Shown piece after piece: positions 1 through 5,902 of a DNA stretch of 6,050 nucleotides. Made by a program: the position numbers and the translations under genes. Position 1 is the stretch's first letter. Every line of letters starts with the position of its first letter. The notes beneath the pieces were generated by a model, which saw nothing but the letters and a program-made list of their open reading frames with translations, did not search any database and was not told the origin of the DNA. The stretch spans positions 1 through 6,050 of the forward strand of contig DMPQ01000472.1 in NCBI GenBank assembly GCA_003455945.1. The letters run 5' to 3'. Source of the DNA: Planctomycetaceae bacterium (GTDB lineage: Bacteria; Planctomycetota; Planctomycetia; Pirellulales; Pirellulaceae).

Positions 1-39
1 GCGCGGCCGTTCATCGCGCGGCCGTTCATCGCGCGGCCG
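1..39 (+). repeat. 15-bp tandem repeat encoding ARPFI units
   Basis: GCGCGGCCGTTCATC occurs twice in a row (1-15, 16-30), followed by the first nine bases of a third copy (31-39). The unit length is a multiple of three, so it encodes the pentapeptide ARPFI twice and then ARP within the barrel gene's linker. The array touches the window edge and may continue upstream. Confidence 0.85.
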
Positions 40-1803
40 AGTCCTCCGCAGTGGCCTCCGACGCACGGCGGCCACTTCGGCGACGGATTCGCGGGCGGCC
101 CTCCGCATGCGACCATCGCCGCTCGTCCCGACTTCGACCGGTTCGAGTCGCGAACCGATTCGGACTCGTCGGCCCGATCGCCTCAAACCGGTTCGATCGG
201 CGATCCGGACGCTTGGTTCGGAGCGCGCGACCGGAGCATCCCGTCTCCGTTTCTGGCCGACTCGCCGGCGCTTCGCTCGGTCGCTTCGAGTTCGAGCGCC
301 GGCAATCCGTCCGGCGATCGGATCGACTACGCGGCACCGACCGCCGATCCGGCTCGCCGCCACTTCGCACCCGGCGTGCGGCCGGGAGACCACTTCTTCG
401 ATCCGACGCCGCAGACCTCGCCCGGCATCGCGCTGATCGAGCCGGCTCCGTGGGACTTCAGCCCCGATCCGATCTACGAGCCGCTACCTTACGACGGCGA
501 AGCGCAGGTTCAGGTCTACGCCGGCAAGCGACTCTACGCGACTCAGCGTCCGCTGATCGAATGGGGGCGCGAGCTGTACGGCCCCGGACAGTACCCGCGG
601 AGCCTGACGTTCCTGGGCTCGACGAACCTGATCACGCCGCAATTGCTGGTCTACGGCGACTTCCGCTCGGGGATCGCATCGAACCGAGTCGCCGGGAATA
701 CCAAGTCGATCTGGGCCAATCGCCTGAACCTCGAGATCGACTTCGAGATCACGGCGACCGAACGCTTTCACGCCTTTGCGGGACCGCTCGATCGGAACGG
801 ACAGTTCACGCGAGTCGAATACGACGAACGGAACGCGACGTGGCATCCGGAGTTCGATCCCGATTTCGATCTCGCGTTCTTCGAAGGAGACGCCGGATCG
901 ATCTGGGGAGGGCTGAACGGCGACGTGATGCCGTTCACGCTGCCGTTCGCCGCCGGCGTCTTTCCGATGTTCGTGCAGAACGGCTATTGGATCAACGACG
1001 CGTTTCTCGGCGGTGCGTTCACGATCCCCGCGCGTCACAGTCCGCTGCTCGACATCGCCAACGTCGACGTCACCTTCTTCACCGTGTTCGACGAAGTCGA
1101 TTCGCCGGTCTTCGGCCCCGATGACGATCCGGCCAAGGTCTACGGCGTCACGTCGTGGATCGAAGCCTGGAACGGCTACACCGAAGTCGGTTACGCGTTC
1201 GTCGACGATCGCGAGGCGCTCGACCGGAGCTATCACAGCATCGCGCTCGCCTATTCGCGGCGCTACGGAGCGTTGCTGTCGAACTCGGTCCGGATGATCG
1301 CCAACGCCGGACAGACGCCGAACGGCGTGCCGCAGAGTGCCGACGGCGTCCTGCTGGTCATCGAGAACTCGCTGATCACGCGTCAGCCGGCGACCGTCGT
1401 CCCGTACTTCAATCTGTTCGCCGGCTTCGATCGCCCTCAGTCGGTGGCGCGAGCACCGGCTGCCGGCGGGATCCTGAACCATGCCGGCATCAATTTCGAG
1501 ACCGACGGCCTGACCGGCTTCCCGACGCTCGATGCATCGGCGAACGACGTGTGGGGAGGCGCACTCGGGATGAACCTGTTGCCTCAGGACTTCTCCCAGC
1601 AACTGGTCGCGGAGTTCGCCTTTCTCCAGACGTTCGGCTCGGCGGTCGACCAGATCCCTCCGGGCGATCAGTACGGCGTCGCCCTGCGTTACCAGATCCC
1701 GATCAGCAACGCGGTCATCCTGCGAGCCGATGCGATGCACGGCTTTCTCGAGAACTCGGACGACGTCTCGGGTATCCGGTTCGAACTGCGACACAAGTTC
1801 TGA
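1..1803 (+). CDS. Outer-membrane beta-barrel protein, 5' end missing
   Basis: Frame 1 is open from the first base to the TGA at 1801-1803, giving 600 visible codons. The first start codon in frame is GTG 376, but starting there would leave an exported protein without a signal peptide, and the frame upstream keeps GC-biased third positions (93 of 120 codons in 1-360 by hand count). I therefore read it as 5'-truncated by the window edge. Residues 1-125 form a Pro/Ser/Asp/Gly-rich, probably disordered linker that begins with ARPFI repeats. From about residue 165 to the end there are alternating polar/hydrophobic stretches with many Tyr, Phe and Trp and Asp/Asn/Gly turns, no cysteine, and a terminal ...ELRHKF. 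A C-terminal Phe is the usual signal for insertion by the BAM machinery. This suggests a large porin-like barrel in the outer membrane. I recognise the type, probably a planctomycete-specific family, but not a named member, and the cargo is unknown. Confidence 0.8.
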   Translation, partial: ARPFIARPFIARPSPPQWPPTHGGHFGDGFAGGPPHATIAARPDFDRFESRTDSDSSARSPQTGSIGDPDAWFGARDRSIPSPFLADSPALRSVASSSSAGNPSGDRIDYAAPTADPARRHFAPGVRPGDHFFDPTPQTSPGIALIEPAPWDFSPDPIYEPLPYDGEAQVQVYAGKRLYATQRPLIEWGRELYGPGQYPRSLTFLGSTNLITPQLLVYGDFRSGIASNRVAGNTKSIWANRLNLEIDFEITATERFHAFAGPLDRNGQFTRVEYDERNATWHPEFDPDFDLAFFEGDAGSIWGGLNGDVMPFTLPFAAGVFPMFVQNGYWINDAFLGGAFTIPARHSPLLDIANVDVTFFTVFDEVDSPVFGPDDDPAKVYGVTSWIEAWNGYTEVGYAFVDDREALDRSYHSIALAYSRRYGALLSNSVRMIANAGQTPNGVPQSADGVLLVIENSLITRQPATVVPYFNLFAGFDRPQSVARAPAAGGILNHAGINFETDGLTGFPTLDASANDVWGGALGMNLLPQDFSQQLVAEFAFLQTFGSAVDQIPPGDQYGVALRYQIPISNAVILRADAMHGFLENSDDVSGIRFELRHKF

Positions 1804-1945
1804 GACGGCAGGCGAGTCAAACGAGCGACTCTCGGTCGAGCTTGCCGAAAGCAAGGATTTCGCTCGCCTCGATCCGGACTTCCGTCCGAACCTCCAGACG
1901 AGGACGGCGAGTCGTCGTCGCAGCCCCTTCGTCGGGAACCTTCTC

Positions 1946-2722
1946 GTGCTCCGCAGCCGCCGTTCGCACTTCGCCCTGATGCTGACGATCGGCGTGGCCG
2001 GATTCGCCGCAGGTCGGGCGACCGGCTCCTCGCCTGCCGTGCGCTGCGAGAACGACGAGCTCGGCAGCGGTCGCGGGGTCGTTCGAGTCGTCTCGTCCCG
2101 AGACCTCTCGAGCGCGAGGGATGTTCCCGTCGAAGACCGCGATGCCGACGGAAACGAATCGAGTCGGCGCGAGACCGGAGCCCATCGCGTCGTCGGCGAA
2201 TCGCGCTCGGCTTCGGCACGCGGAAGCGGTCGATCGGCATCCGAAAGGGCGATTGCCGGCGTCGACCTTCGGACCCGCAAGCCGATCGGCGAGGTACAGG
2301 TGCGAGTCGCCCCGACAGGACGACTCCCCGAACCGACAGTGCGCGACGACGCATGGCGATCGAACGAAACGGAGACGATCGGCTTCGGCGGCGAGCGAGG
2401 CCTGACGGTCAGCGAAGTGAATTGGGAGGCGACCGAACTCTGGTACCGACCGCTCGCGTTCGAGGAATCGAATCTCGAGCGGTACGGCTTTTCGTACGGG
2501 CGACTGCAGCCGATCGCTTCGGCGGCGAACTTCTTCGGCCGCGTGCCGTTCGTCCCCTACCTGCACGGTCGCGATTCCTTCCGACGACCGATCACGGCGC
2601 TCGGCCCGCAACGCCCCGGCAGCCCCGACATGGTGCCGGCGCGAGCCGCCTGGCGGATCGATCCGCGAGGCGCGTTGTATCAGGCCGGCGCAACGGTCGG
2701 CGGAGTCTTTCTGGTCCCGTGA
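1946..2722 (+). CDS. Small exported protein of unknown function, planctomycete-type
   Basis: From GTG 1946 this encodes 258 residues. It opens with Arg-rich LRSRRS, then a hydrophobic core FALMLTIGVAGFAAG, which is a good signal peptide or membrane anchor. In this frame the only ATG, GTG or TTG codons before the core are ATG 1730, which lies inside the preceding gene, and GTG 1946, so I prefer 1946. GGGA at 1934-1937 is only a weak ribosome site, and ATG 1979 would cut into the core. Residues about 30-120 are Arg/Ser/Asp/Glu-rich low complexity. The conserved-looking part is around residues 164-205: LWYRPLAFEESNLERYG, then LQPIASAANFFGRVPFVPY, rich in aromatics and unlike a chance reading of GC-rich DNA. 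The C-terminus is hydrophobic, ending GGVFLVP. I recall similar blocks in hypothetical planctomycete proteins. No enzyme motif is visible. It lies 142 bases after the barrel gene on the same strand, so a shared envelope role is possible but unproven. Confidence 0.68.
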   Translation: MLRSRRSHFALMLTIGVAGFAAGRATGSSPAVRCENDELGSGRGVVRVVSSRDLSSARDVPVEDRDADGNESSRRETGAHRVVGESRSASARGSGRSASERAIAGVDLRTRKPIGEVQVRVAPTGRLPEPTVRDDAWRSNETETIGFGGERGLTVSEVNWEATELWYRPLAFEESNLERYGFSYGRLQPIASAANFFGRVPFVPYLHGRDSFRRPITALGPQRPGSPDMVPARAAWRIDPRGALYQAGATVGGVFLVP

Positions 2723-2762
2723 GCGAAGCGCAGCGAGTCGACGCGATTCGCCTCGACCGCCG

Positions 2763-3191
2763 TCAGCCGAGCAGTTGCTTCAGCGCCGGCACCTTGTCCC
2801 GCAACGTCGCGAGCGCATCGTCTCCGGCAAACTGCTGAACGAAGTCGGCGACGCGCGATGCGAGCGTCGCGATCTGGGCGGAATCGAGACCGAGTCCCTG
2901 AAGACGTCCGGCCAGTTCGAGCGATTCTCCCGCCGAGGCGCCGAAGAGCGATCCGGCCAACTGACCGACCGCACCGAACAGCCCGCCGCTCGCCGCATCG
3001 CTCGAAGCACTCGAGACGCTGTCGGCGAGTCGAGTCGTGCCGGGAATGCTGCCCAGGAGCTTGCCGAAGTCGGCCTCGCCGAGTTGCGTCTGCAGAAAGG
3101 ACATCACCTGAGCGACCGCGCCGCGCGCCGTCGTCGCATCGATCCCCAACGACTTCGATACCTGTTCCACGAGACCTTCGATCGGATTCAT
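2763..3191 (-). CDS. DUF2780-like protein (VcgC/VcgE type)
   Basis: The protein has 142 residues when begun at ATG 3191 (MNPIEGLVEQVSKSLGID). An in-frame ATG at 3224 would add 11 Ser/Arg-rich residues that do not look like the family, so I chose the inner start. Neither start has a clear Shine-Dalgarno. The N-terminal half has the pattern of DUF2780: a short helix with LGI, then Ala-rich VMSFLQTQLGEADFGKLLGSIPG, a Gly/Ala/Ser-rich middle (residues about 58-90, SGGLFGAVGQLAGSLFGASAG), and a C-terminal block LQGLGLDSAQIATLASRVADF followed by residues ending in KQLLG. The family has no established function. Many members carry a signal peptide, and none is apparent here. The gene is convergent with the exported-protein gene (40-base gap), with no clear terminator between them. 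It could instead be a divergent relative of DUF2780. Confidence 0.78.
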   Translation of the reverse strand: MNPIEGLVEQVSKSLGIDATTARGAVAQVMSFLQTQLGEADFGKLLGSIPGTTRLADSVSSASSDAASGGLFGAVGQLAGSLFGASAGESLELAGRLQGLGLDSAQIATLASRVADFVQQFAGDDALATLRDKVPALKQLLG

Positions 3192-3489
3192 GGTCGACTC
3201 GCTTCGAGAAAGAACGGATCTCATCGGGTCAAGTCGTCACGCGCCGGGTGCGGTGTCGTGGTGAACGCACGAGCGGCGCTCGGCGAGACGCGACAGGACG
3301 TGACGAAAAGGCGACGATCGGATCCGCTGTCCCCGAACCGATCGTCCGCGGTTGTACCTGACGCCGCGAGCGAAGAATACCGGTCGCGAAGCGTCACGCA
3401 GGGAGCAGAACCGGCTCTCGTCGATTCGCCTGATCGATCACGCGTCAAGAGCGATCCGCGACGTCGCCGGCGCCGACGCAACTCTCTCT

Positions 3490-3517
3490 TTGTGACTCTG
3501 CGAGGCGCCCCTATAAT
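3490..3517 (+). promoter_or_regulatory. Sigma-70-type promoter for the DUF2617 gene
   Basis: TTGTGA (3490-3495, four of six consensus bases) and an exact TATAAT (3512-3517) are separated by 16 bases. The predicted transcription start is near 3524, leaving a leader of about 160 bases before the DUF2617 start at 3684. A perfect TATAAT is notable in DNA this GC-rich. It is the strongest promoter match I found in the window, and transcription is inferred from sequence only. Confidence 0.7.
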
Positions 3518-3525
3518 GAGCCTCG
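3501..3525. repeat. Inverted repeat spanning the -10 box, possible operator
   Basis: CGAGGC (3501-3506) and GCCTCG (3520-3525) are exact inverted copies separated by 13 bases that contain TATAAT. The symmetry centre is near 3513, on the -10 box. A dimeric repressor bound here would block the promoter. This is inference from position and symmetry, and 6-bp arms can arise by chance in GC-rich DNA. Confidence 0.4.
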
Positions 3526-3683
3526 TCGCCGGCATCCGAGACGTCCCGTGAAGGGCTCGCTCCGAACGACACTCCCCTCGCCGGCCGCGCACCTCTTCGC
3601 GGAGATCGCGATGCCGAGCGGGGACGAGTTCGACGTACCGTCGAGCGCCGCAGACGGCGGCAGACGGCTCTTCCCGACTACCG

Positions 3684-4253
3684 ATGGCGAGGACCGCTGG
3701 CGTGCTGACCGTTCGTCCCCGATTCGCCGAACTGGCCTTTCATCTCTACGGTCGTCCTCTTCATCCCGAACTCTTCCGGACGCTCGCCGAGCGGTCGCTG
3801 GAACGAGACGGCTACCGAGCGAAGGTCGCCATCACCGATTCGGGACACGTCTTCACCTTCACGTGCGGCCACGTCGTGCTGACCGAGGTCTCGGCCTCGT
3901 CGCGCAATCCGCTCCCGCAGCGCCGCTGCCTGAGTCGCCGACCGCTCTCGCAGGAACATCGCGAGCGGATCGACTACCGCGAAGGGATCATCTACGAGAC
4001 CCATTTCCGTTCCGAGTCGGCGACCGCCGCGAACTTCCTCGATCTCCAGCACCAGCTCGAACGGTGCGGCGAGACCGACGGTCTCTACCATGCCTTCGAC
4101 TCGAGCGGCCGGATGGCGATGGGAGCGTTCAGCTACATCGACCTCCAGTCGCGGAGCCGTTCGCTGACGGTCAAGACGTTCCATACCTTCCCGGACGACG
4201 GCCTGATCGTCCGAGGCGTCTCGACGATCCGCCTGCGAGCCGCCGACGAGTAG
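3684..4253 (+). CDS. DUF2617 family protein
   Basis: This 189-residue protein ends at TAG 4251-4253. Blocks that I associate with DUF2617 are visible: VRPRFAELAFHLYGRPLHPEL (about residues 10-30), VFTFTCGHVVLTEV (56-69), RIDYREGIIYETHF (95-108), LYHAF (135-139) and KTFHTFPDDGLIVRGVST (164-181). No transmembrane segment or signal peptide is seen, so it is probably cytosolic. The family's biochemical role is unknown, and I know it mainly from planctomycetes. The start is uncertain: ATG 3684 has no Shine-Dalgarno, while GTG 3702 (MLTVRPRF...) has GAGG nine bases upstream and would give 183 residues. A better ribosome site at 3601-3604 serves ATG 3611 in another frame. The gene lies alone downstream of a near-consensus promoter, with a stem-loop directly after its stop, so it is probably monocistronic. 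Confidence 0.85.
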   Translation: MARTAGVLTVRPRFAELAFHLYGRPLHPELFRTLAERSLERDGYRAKVAITDSGHVFTFTCGHVVLTEVSASSRNPLPQRRCLSRRPLSQEHRERIDYREGIIYETHFRSESATAANFLDLQHQLERCGETDGLYHAFDSSGRMAMGAFSYIDLQSRSRSLTVKTFHTFPDDGLIVRGVSTIRLRAADE

Positions 4254-4254
4254 T

Positions 4255-4278
4255 CGCCGGCGCTCCGGCGTGCCGGCG
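4255..4278. terminator. Stem-loop after DUF2617, possible terminator
   Basis: CGCCGGCGC (4255-4263) pairs with GTGCCGGCG (4270-4278), giving nine pairs including one G-U, around a six-base loop. The stem begins one base after the DUF2617 stop codon. No T-tract follows on either strand, so it is not a textbook intrinsic terminator. It may act with Rho, stabilise the 3' end, or serve both convergent genes, since the hydrolase stop is only about 40 bases away. Confidence 0.45.
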
Positions 4279-4318
4279 CAGAGCGTCCCCGATTCGCTCG
4301 AGCGATCGCTCGGTCGGT

Positions 4319-5116
4319 TCAGGCCGAGAAGAGGAACGCGTCGAGCGAGCGACCGAAGGCTTCGGGGTTCTCGAGCGGCGCCATGTGTCCGGCATCGGGC
4401 AGACAGACGAATCGAGCGGCCGGCATCGCTGCCGCCATCCCCTCCATCTCTTCCGGGCGCGAGATCTCGTCGTCCGCTCCGCAGACCAACAGCGCCGGAA
4501 GGTCGATCGATCCGAGCCATGAGGTGACGTCCAGACGGACCGCCATCCCTCGCTGAGCCGCGGCGATGGCGCGCGGCTCGGTCCGCAGGATCACCTGCTC
4601 GATCTCCGCCACCCGCTCCGGATACCGACGAAAGGTCTCCGGAGCGAACAGACGCGGGAGCATCGAATCGGCGACCGGCCGAGGGCCCGACGCGATGACG
4701 TCGTAGGCCATCCGCCGACGTCCGCGAGCCACTTCGTCCGTGTCCCCCTTGGCTCGCGTGTCGCACATGACGAGCCGCTCGAGGCGGGCTCGATGACGAC
4801 GCCAGAACTGCCAGCCGACGTAACCGCCCATGCTCAGGCCGCACCAGGTCACCGGTTCGTCGATACCGATCCGGTCGAGCAGCCGGGCACAATCGTCAGC
4901 CAGCTGATCCATCGTGACGATCTCGTCGTTCGAACGACTGGCGCCGAACCCGCGCAGATCGACCGCCACGACGCGACAGCGATCGGCGAACTGCTCGATC
5001 TGAAATCGCCACATCGAATGATCGAGCGGGAATCCGTGGACCAGCAGCAGGACCGGCCCCCGATCCCCTCGGCGGACATGAGCGAGCCGACACCCGCCGA
5101 CCTCACACGTTTCCAT
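4319..5116 (-). CDS. Alpha/beta hydrolase-fold enzyme
   Basis: This complete 265-residue alpha/beta hydrolase is of typical family length. HGFPLDHSMW (27-36) supplies the oxyanion-hole region. The nucleophile elbow is GLSMG (93-97) with Ser95. CGADDEISRP (212-221) carries the likely acid, Asp216 by the G-x-x-D pattern (Asp215 is the alternative), and DAGHMAPLENP (241-251) carries His244. A cap region with LPRLFAPETF lies around residues 153-162. There is no signal peptide, so it is probably cytosolic. The layout resembles 3-oxoadipate enol-lactonase-type hydrolases, but substrate cannot be read from sequence and no aromatic-degradation genes are nearby. Start: ATG 5116 has AGGAG nine bases upstream, whereas in-frame ATG 5125 abuts AGGAG with no spacer and is unlikely. 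The longer open frame up to 5842 overlaps the DUF2752 gene and is not real. It lies 92 bases downstream of DUF2752 on the same strand, so co-transcription is possible. Confidence 0.92.
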   Translation of the reverse strand: METCEVGGCRLAHVRRGDRGPVLLLVHGFPLDHSMWRFQIEQFADRCRVVAVDLRGFGASRSNDEIVTMDQLADDCARLLDRIGIDEPVTWCGLSMGGYVGWQFWRRHRARLERLVMCDTRAKGDTDEVARGRRRMAYDVIASGPRPVADSMLPRLFAPETFRRYPERVAEIEQVILRTEPRAIAAAQRGMAVRLDVTSWLGSIDLPALLVCGADDEISRPEEMEGMAAAMPAARFVCLPDAGHMAPLENPEAFGRSLDAFLFSA

Positions 5117-5125
5117 CGATCGCAT

Positions 5126-5130
5126 CTCCT
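5126..5130 (-). promoter_or_regulatory. Shine-Dalgarno AGGAG that sets the hydrolase start
   Basis: On the minus strand AGGAG (5130 to 5126) is followed directly by ATG 5125 and, nine bases later, by ATG 5116 in the same frame. Only the second has usable spacing, so the protein should begin METCEVGG. Confidence 0.75.
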
Positions 5131-5208
5131 GTCGCCTTGCCGAATGCTTCGGTGACTTGCGCCGCGTTCCCGACTTCGACGAACCGAACGTCGAACCGGG
5201 TCCGACGC

Positions 5209-5775
5209 TCAGGTCACCAGTCCGATGATCCACTGACCGAGCATCAGGATCAGCACGACGATCGCGTAGGCCGAGAACCAGGCGGGGGCGACGAGTTCGG
5301 ACGAACCGCGTCGCACTCGGACGATCTGGATGATTCGCCAGGGGATCTGCCCGGCGACCATCGGAAAGAAGAGGAGCGCGGCCGGATTGTAGCGCCAAGC
5401 ATCGAACGGATTGCCGTGGCCGAGTGCGATGAAGGCGCGCGTCATGCCGCAACCGGGACAGGCGACGTCGAGCATCGCTTTGCTGAAACAGAGTTCCGGG
5501 AGCGGTGCGTCGATACCGGGAAGATGGACTCGCGTCCGCTGAGTCGTCGACATCACCACCGAGAGCCCGACGACCGCCAGACAGAGCAGTCCCATCGCCG
5601 CGTGGTAGCGAATCGTGTTGCGGCGCCATCGAGCCGCATCGGCGGCCGGGATCGATTCGGCGCAGGGGTCGAGCGAGCTGCCGTCGGTCCTTGCCGACGA
5701 CTCGGTTCCGCCGATCGCGGCGGCGGACATCGCCGCCGACTCGACCGCCATCTCGAGGTTCGTCGCTCTCTCCAT
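5209..5775 (-). CDS. DUF2752 membrane protein
   Basis: The 188-residue protein carries the DUF2752 signature CPGCGMTRA (106-114), followed by FIALGHGNPFDAWRYNP (115-131). Predicted membrane segments are about 59-75 (AAMGLLCLAVVGLSVVM), 132-151 (AALLFFPMVAGQIPW...IIQI) and 168-188 (SAYAIVVLILMLGQWIIGLV). The paired cysteines of CPGC resemble a metal or redox motif, but no function is established for the family. Residues 1-50 are a hydrophilic Ala/Ser/Glu-rich tail ahead of the conserved part. Start ATG 5775 is backed by GGAG eight bases upstream. Later in-frame ATGs would only trim the tail. A terminator separates it from the gene further upstream, so it should have its own promoter and may lead a two-gene unit with the hydrolase. 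Confidence 0.9.
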   Translation of the reverse strand: MERATNLEMAVESAAMSAAAIGGTESSARTDGSSLDPCAESIPAADAARWRRNTIRYHAAMGLLCLAVVGLSVVMSTTQRTRVHLPGIDAPLPELCFSKAMLDVACPGCGMTRAFIALGHGNPFDAWRYNPAALLFFPMVAGQIPWRIIQIVRVRRGSSELVAPAWFSAYAIVVLILMLGQWIIGLVT

Positions 5776-5783
5776 CGGCTTCG

Positions 5784-5787
5784 CTCC
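5784..5787 (-). promoter_or_regulatory. Shine-Dalgarno GGAG for DUF2752
   Basis: GGAG on the minus strand lies eight bases before ATG 5775. It supports keeping the hydrophilic N-terminal tail rather than starting at the internal Met codons at residues 9 or 16. Confidence 0.6.
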
Positions 5788-5845
5788 GTTCCCCTCGCCC
5801 GGTCCGAACGATCGACCGAATCGCGGATCGCAACGCCGTCAACGC

Positions 5846-5870
5846 AAAGAGGCCGGCGGATGCCGGCCTC
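5846..5870 (-). terminator. Intrinsic terminator of the right-edge gene
   Basis: A perfect 9-bp stem, GAGGCCGGC (5849-5857) with GCCGGCCTC (5862-5870), closes a four-base loop. On the minus strand it is followed by TTT (5848-5846) and then GCGTTG, so the T-tract is short. It starts about 30 bases past the stop codon of the gene ending at 5903, as expected for that gene's terminator. Orientation and spacing support the minus-strand reading. Confidence 0.7.
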
Positions 5871-5902
5871 GTGCGTCGTCGATTCGACTCGTTCGGTCCC
5901 GC

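Larger units (their letters stand above)
3192..3683. other. Divergent intergenic region, no convincing gene
   Basis: About 490 bases separate the starts of the DUF2780-like (minus) and DUF2617 (plus) genes. Reading frames cross it on both strands, but they are Arg/Ser-rich and show no recognisable domain. It contains the promoter at 3490-3517, an inverted repeat around it, a small CGTCG/CGACG inverted repeat at 3462-3478, and a Shine-Dalgarno-like GGAG (3601-3604) six bases before an ATG at 3611. No other signal stands out. Confidence 0.6.

Noticed and set aside
51..1124. 357-codon plus-strand frame 0 open reading frame over the barrel gene
   Set aside because: It is extremely Arg-rich with no recognisable motif. 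Frame 1 carries the aromatic strands and the C-terminal Phe.
484..2280. 598-codon open frame on the minus strand opposite the barrel gene
   Set aside because: The translation is Arg/Asp/Val/Ser-rich with no domain, and the plus-strand frame beneath it has barrel features. It is an expected shadow of GC-rich codon use.
2723..2762. Possible terminator between the two convergent genes
   Set aside because: Only GTCGA (2737-2741) and TCGAC (2753-2757) pair, with an 11-base loop and no T-tract, which is too weak to call.
3195..3231. Minus-strand promoter for the DUF2780-like gene
   Set aside because: TTGACC (3231 to 3226) has no convincing -10 box at suitable spacing and would start transcription almost at the ATG.
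3548..4522. 324-codon plus-strand frame 2 open frame over DUF2617
   Set aside because: The body is Arg/Pro-rich shadow. Only the 3611-3700 part is noted separately because of its ribosome site.
3678..4892. 404-codon minus-strand open frame across DUF2617 and the hydrolase
   Set aside because: It has no domain and is biased to Arg/Ser/Gly. It is the antisense of DUF2617 and an alternative frame of the hydrolase.
5140..5186. Small hairpins between DUF2752 and the hydrolase
   Set aside because: CCGAA/TTCGG (5140-5152) and a TTCGAC/GTCGAA pair nearby are five to six base pairs with no T-tract, and such short symmetry is common here.
5117..5842. N-terminal extension that would make the hydrolase a 507-residue fusion
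   Set aside because: It overlaps the DUF2752 gene on the same strand in another frame, is Arg-rich without a domain, and the ATG at 5116 has its own Shine-Dalgarno.
5788..5842. Minus-strand promoter for DUF2752
   Set aside because: TTGACG (5842 to 5837) is a good -35, but no sequence 15-19 bases downstream resembles TATAAT.
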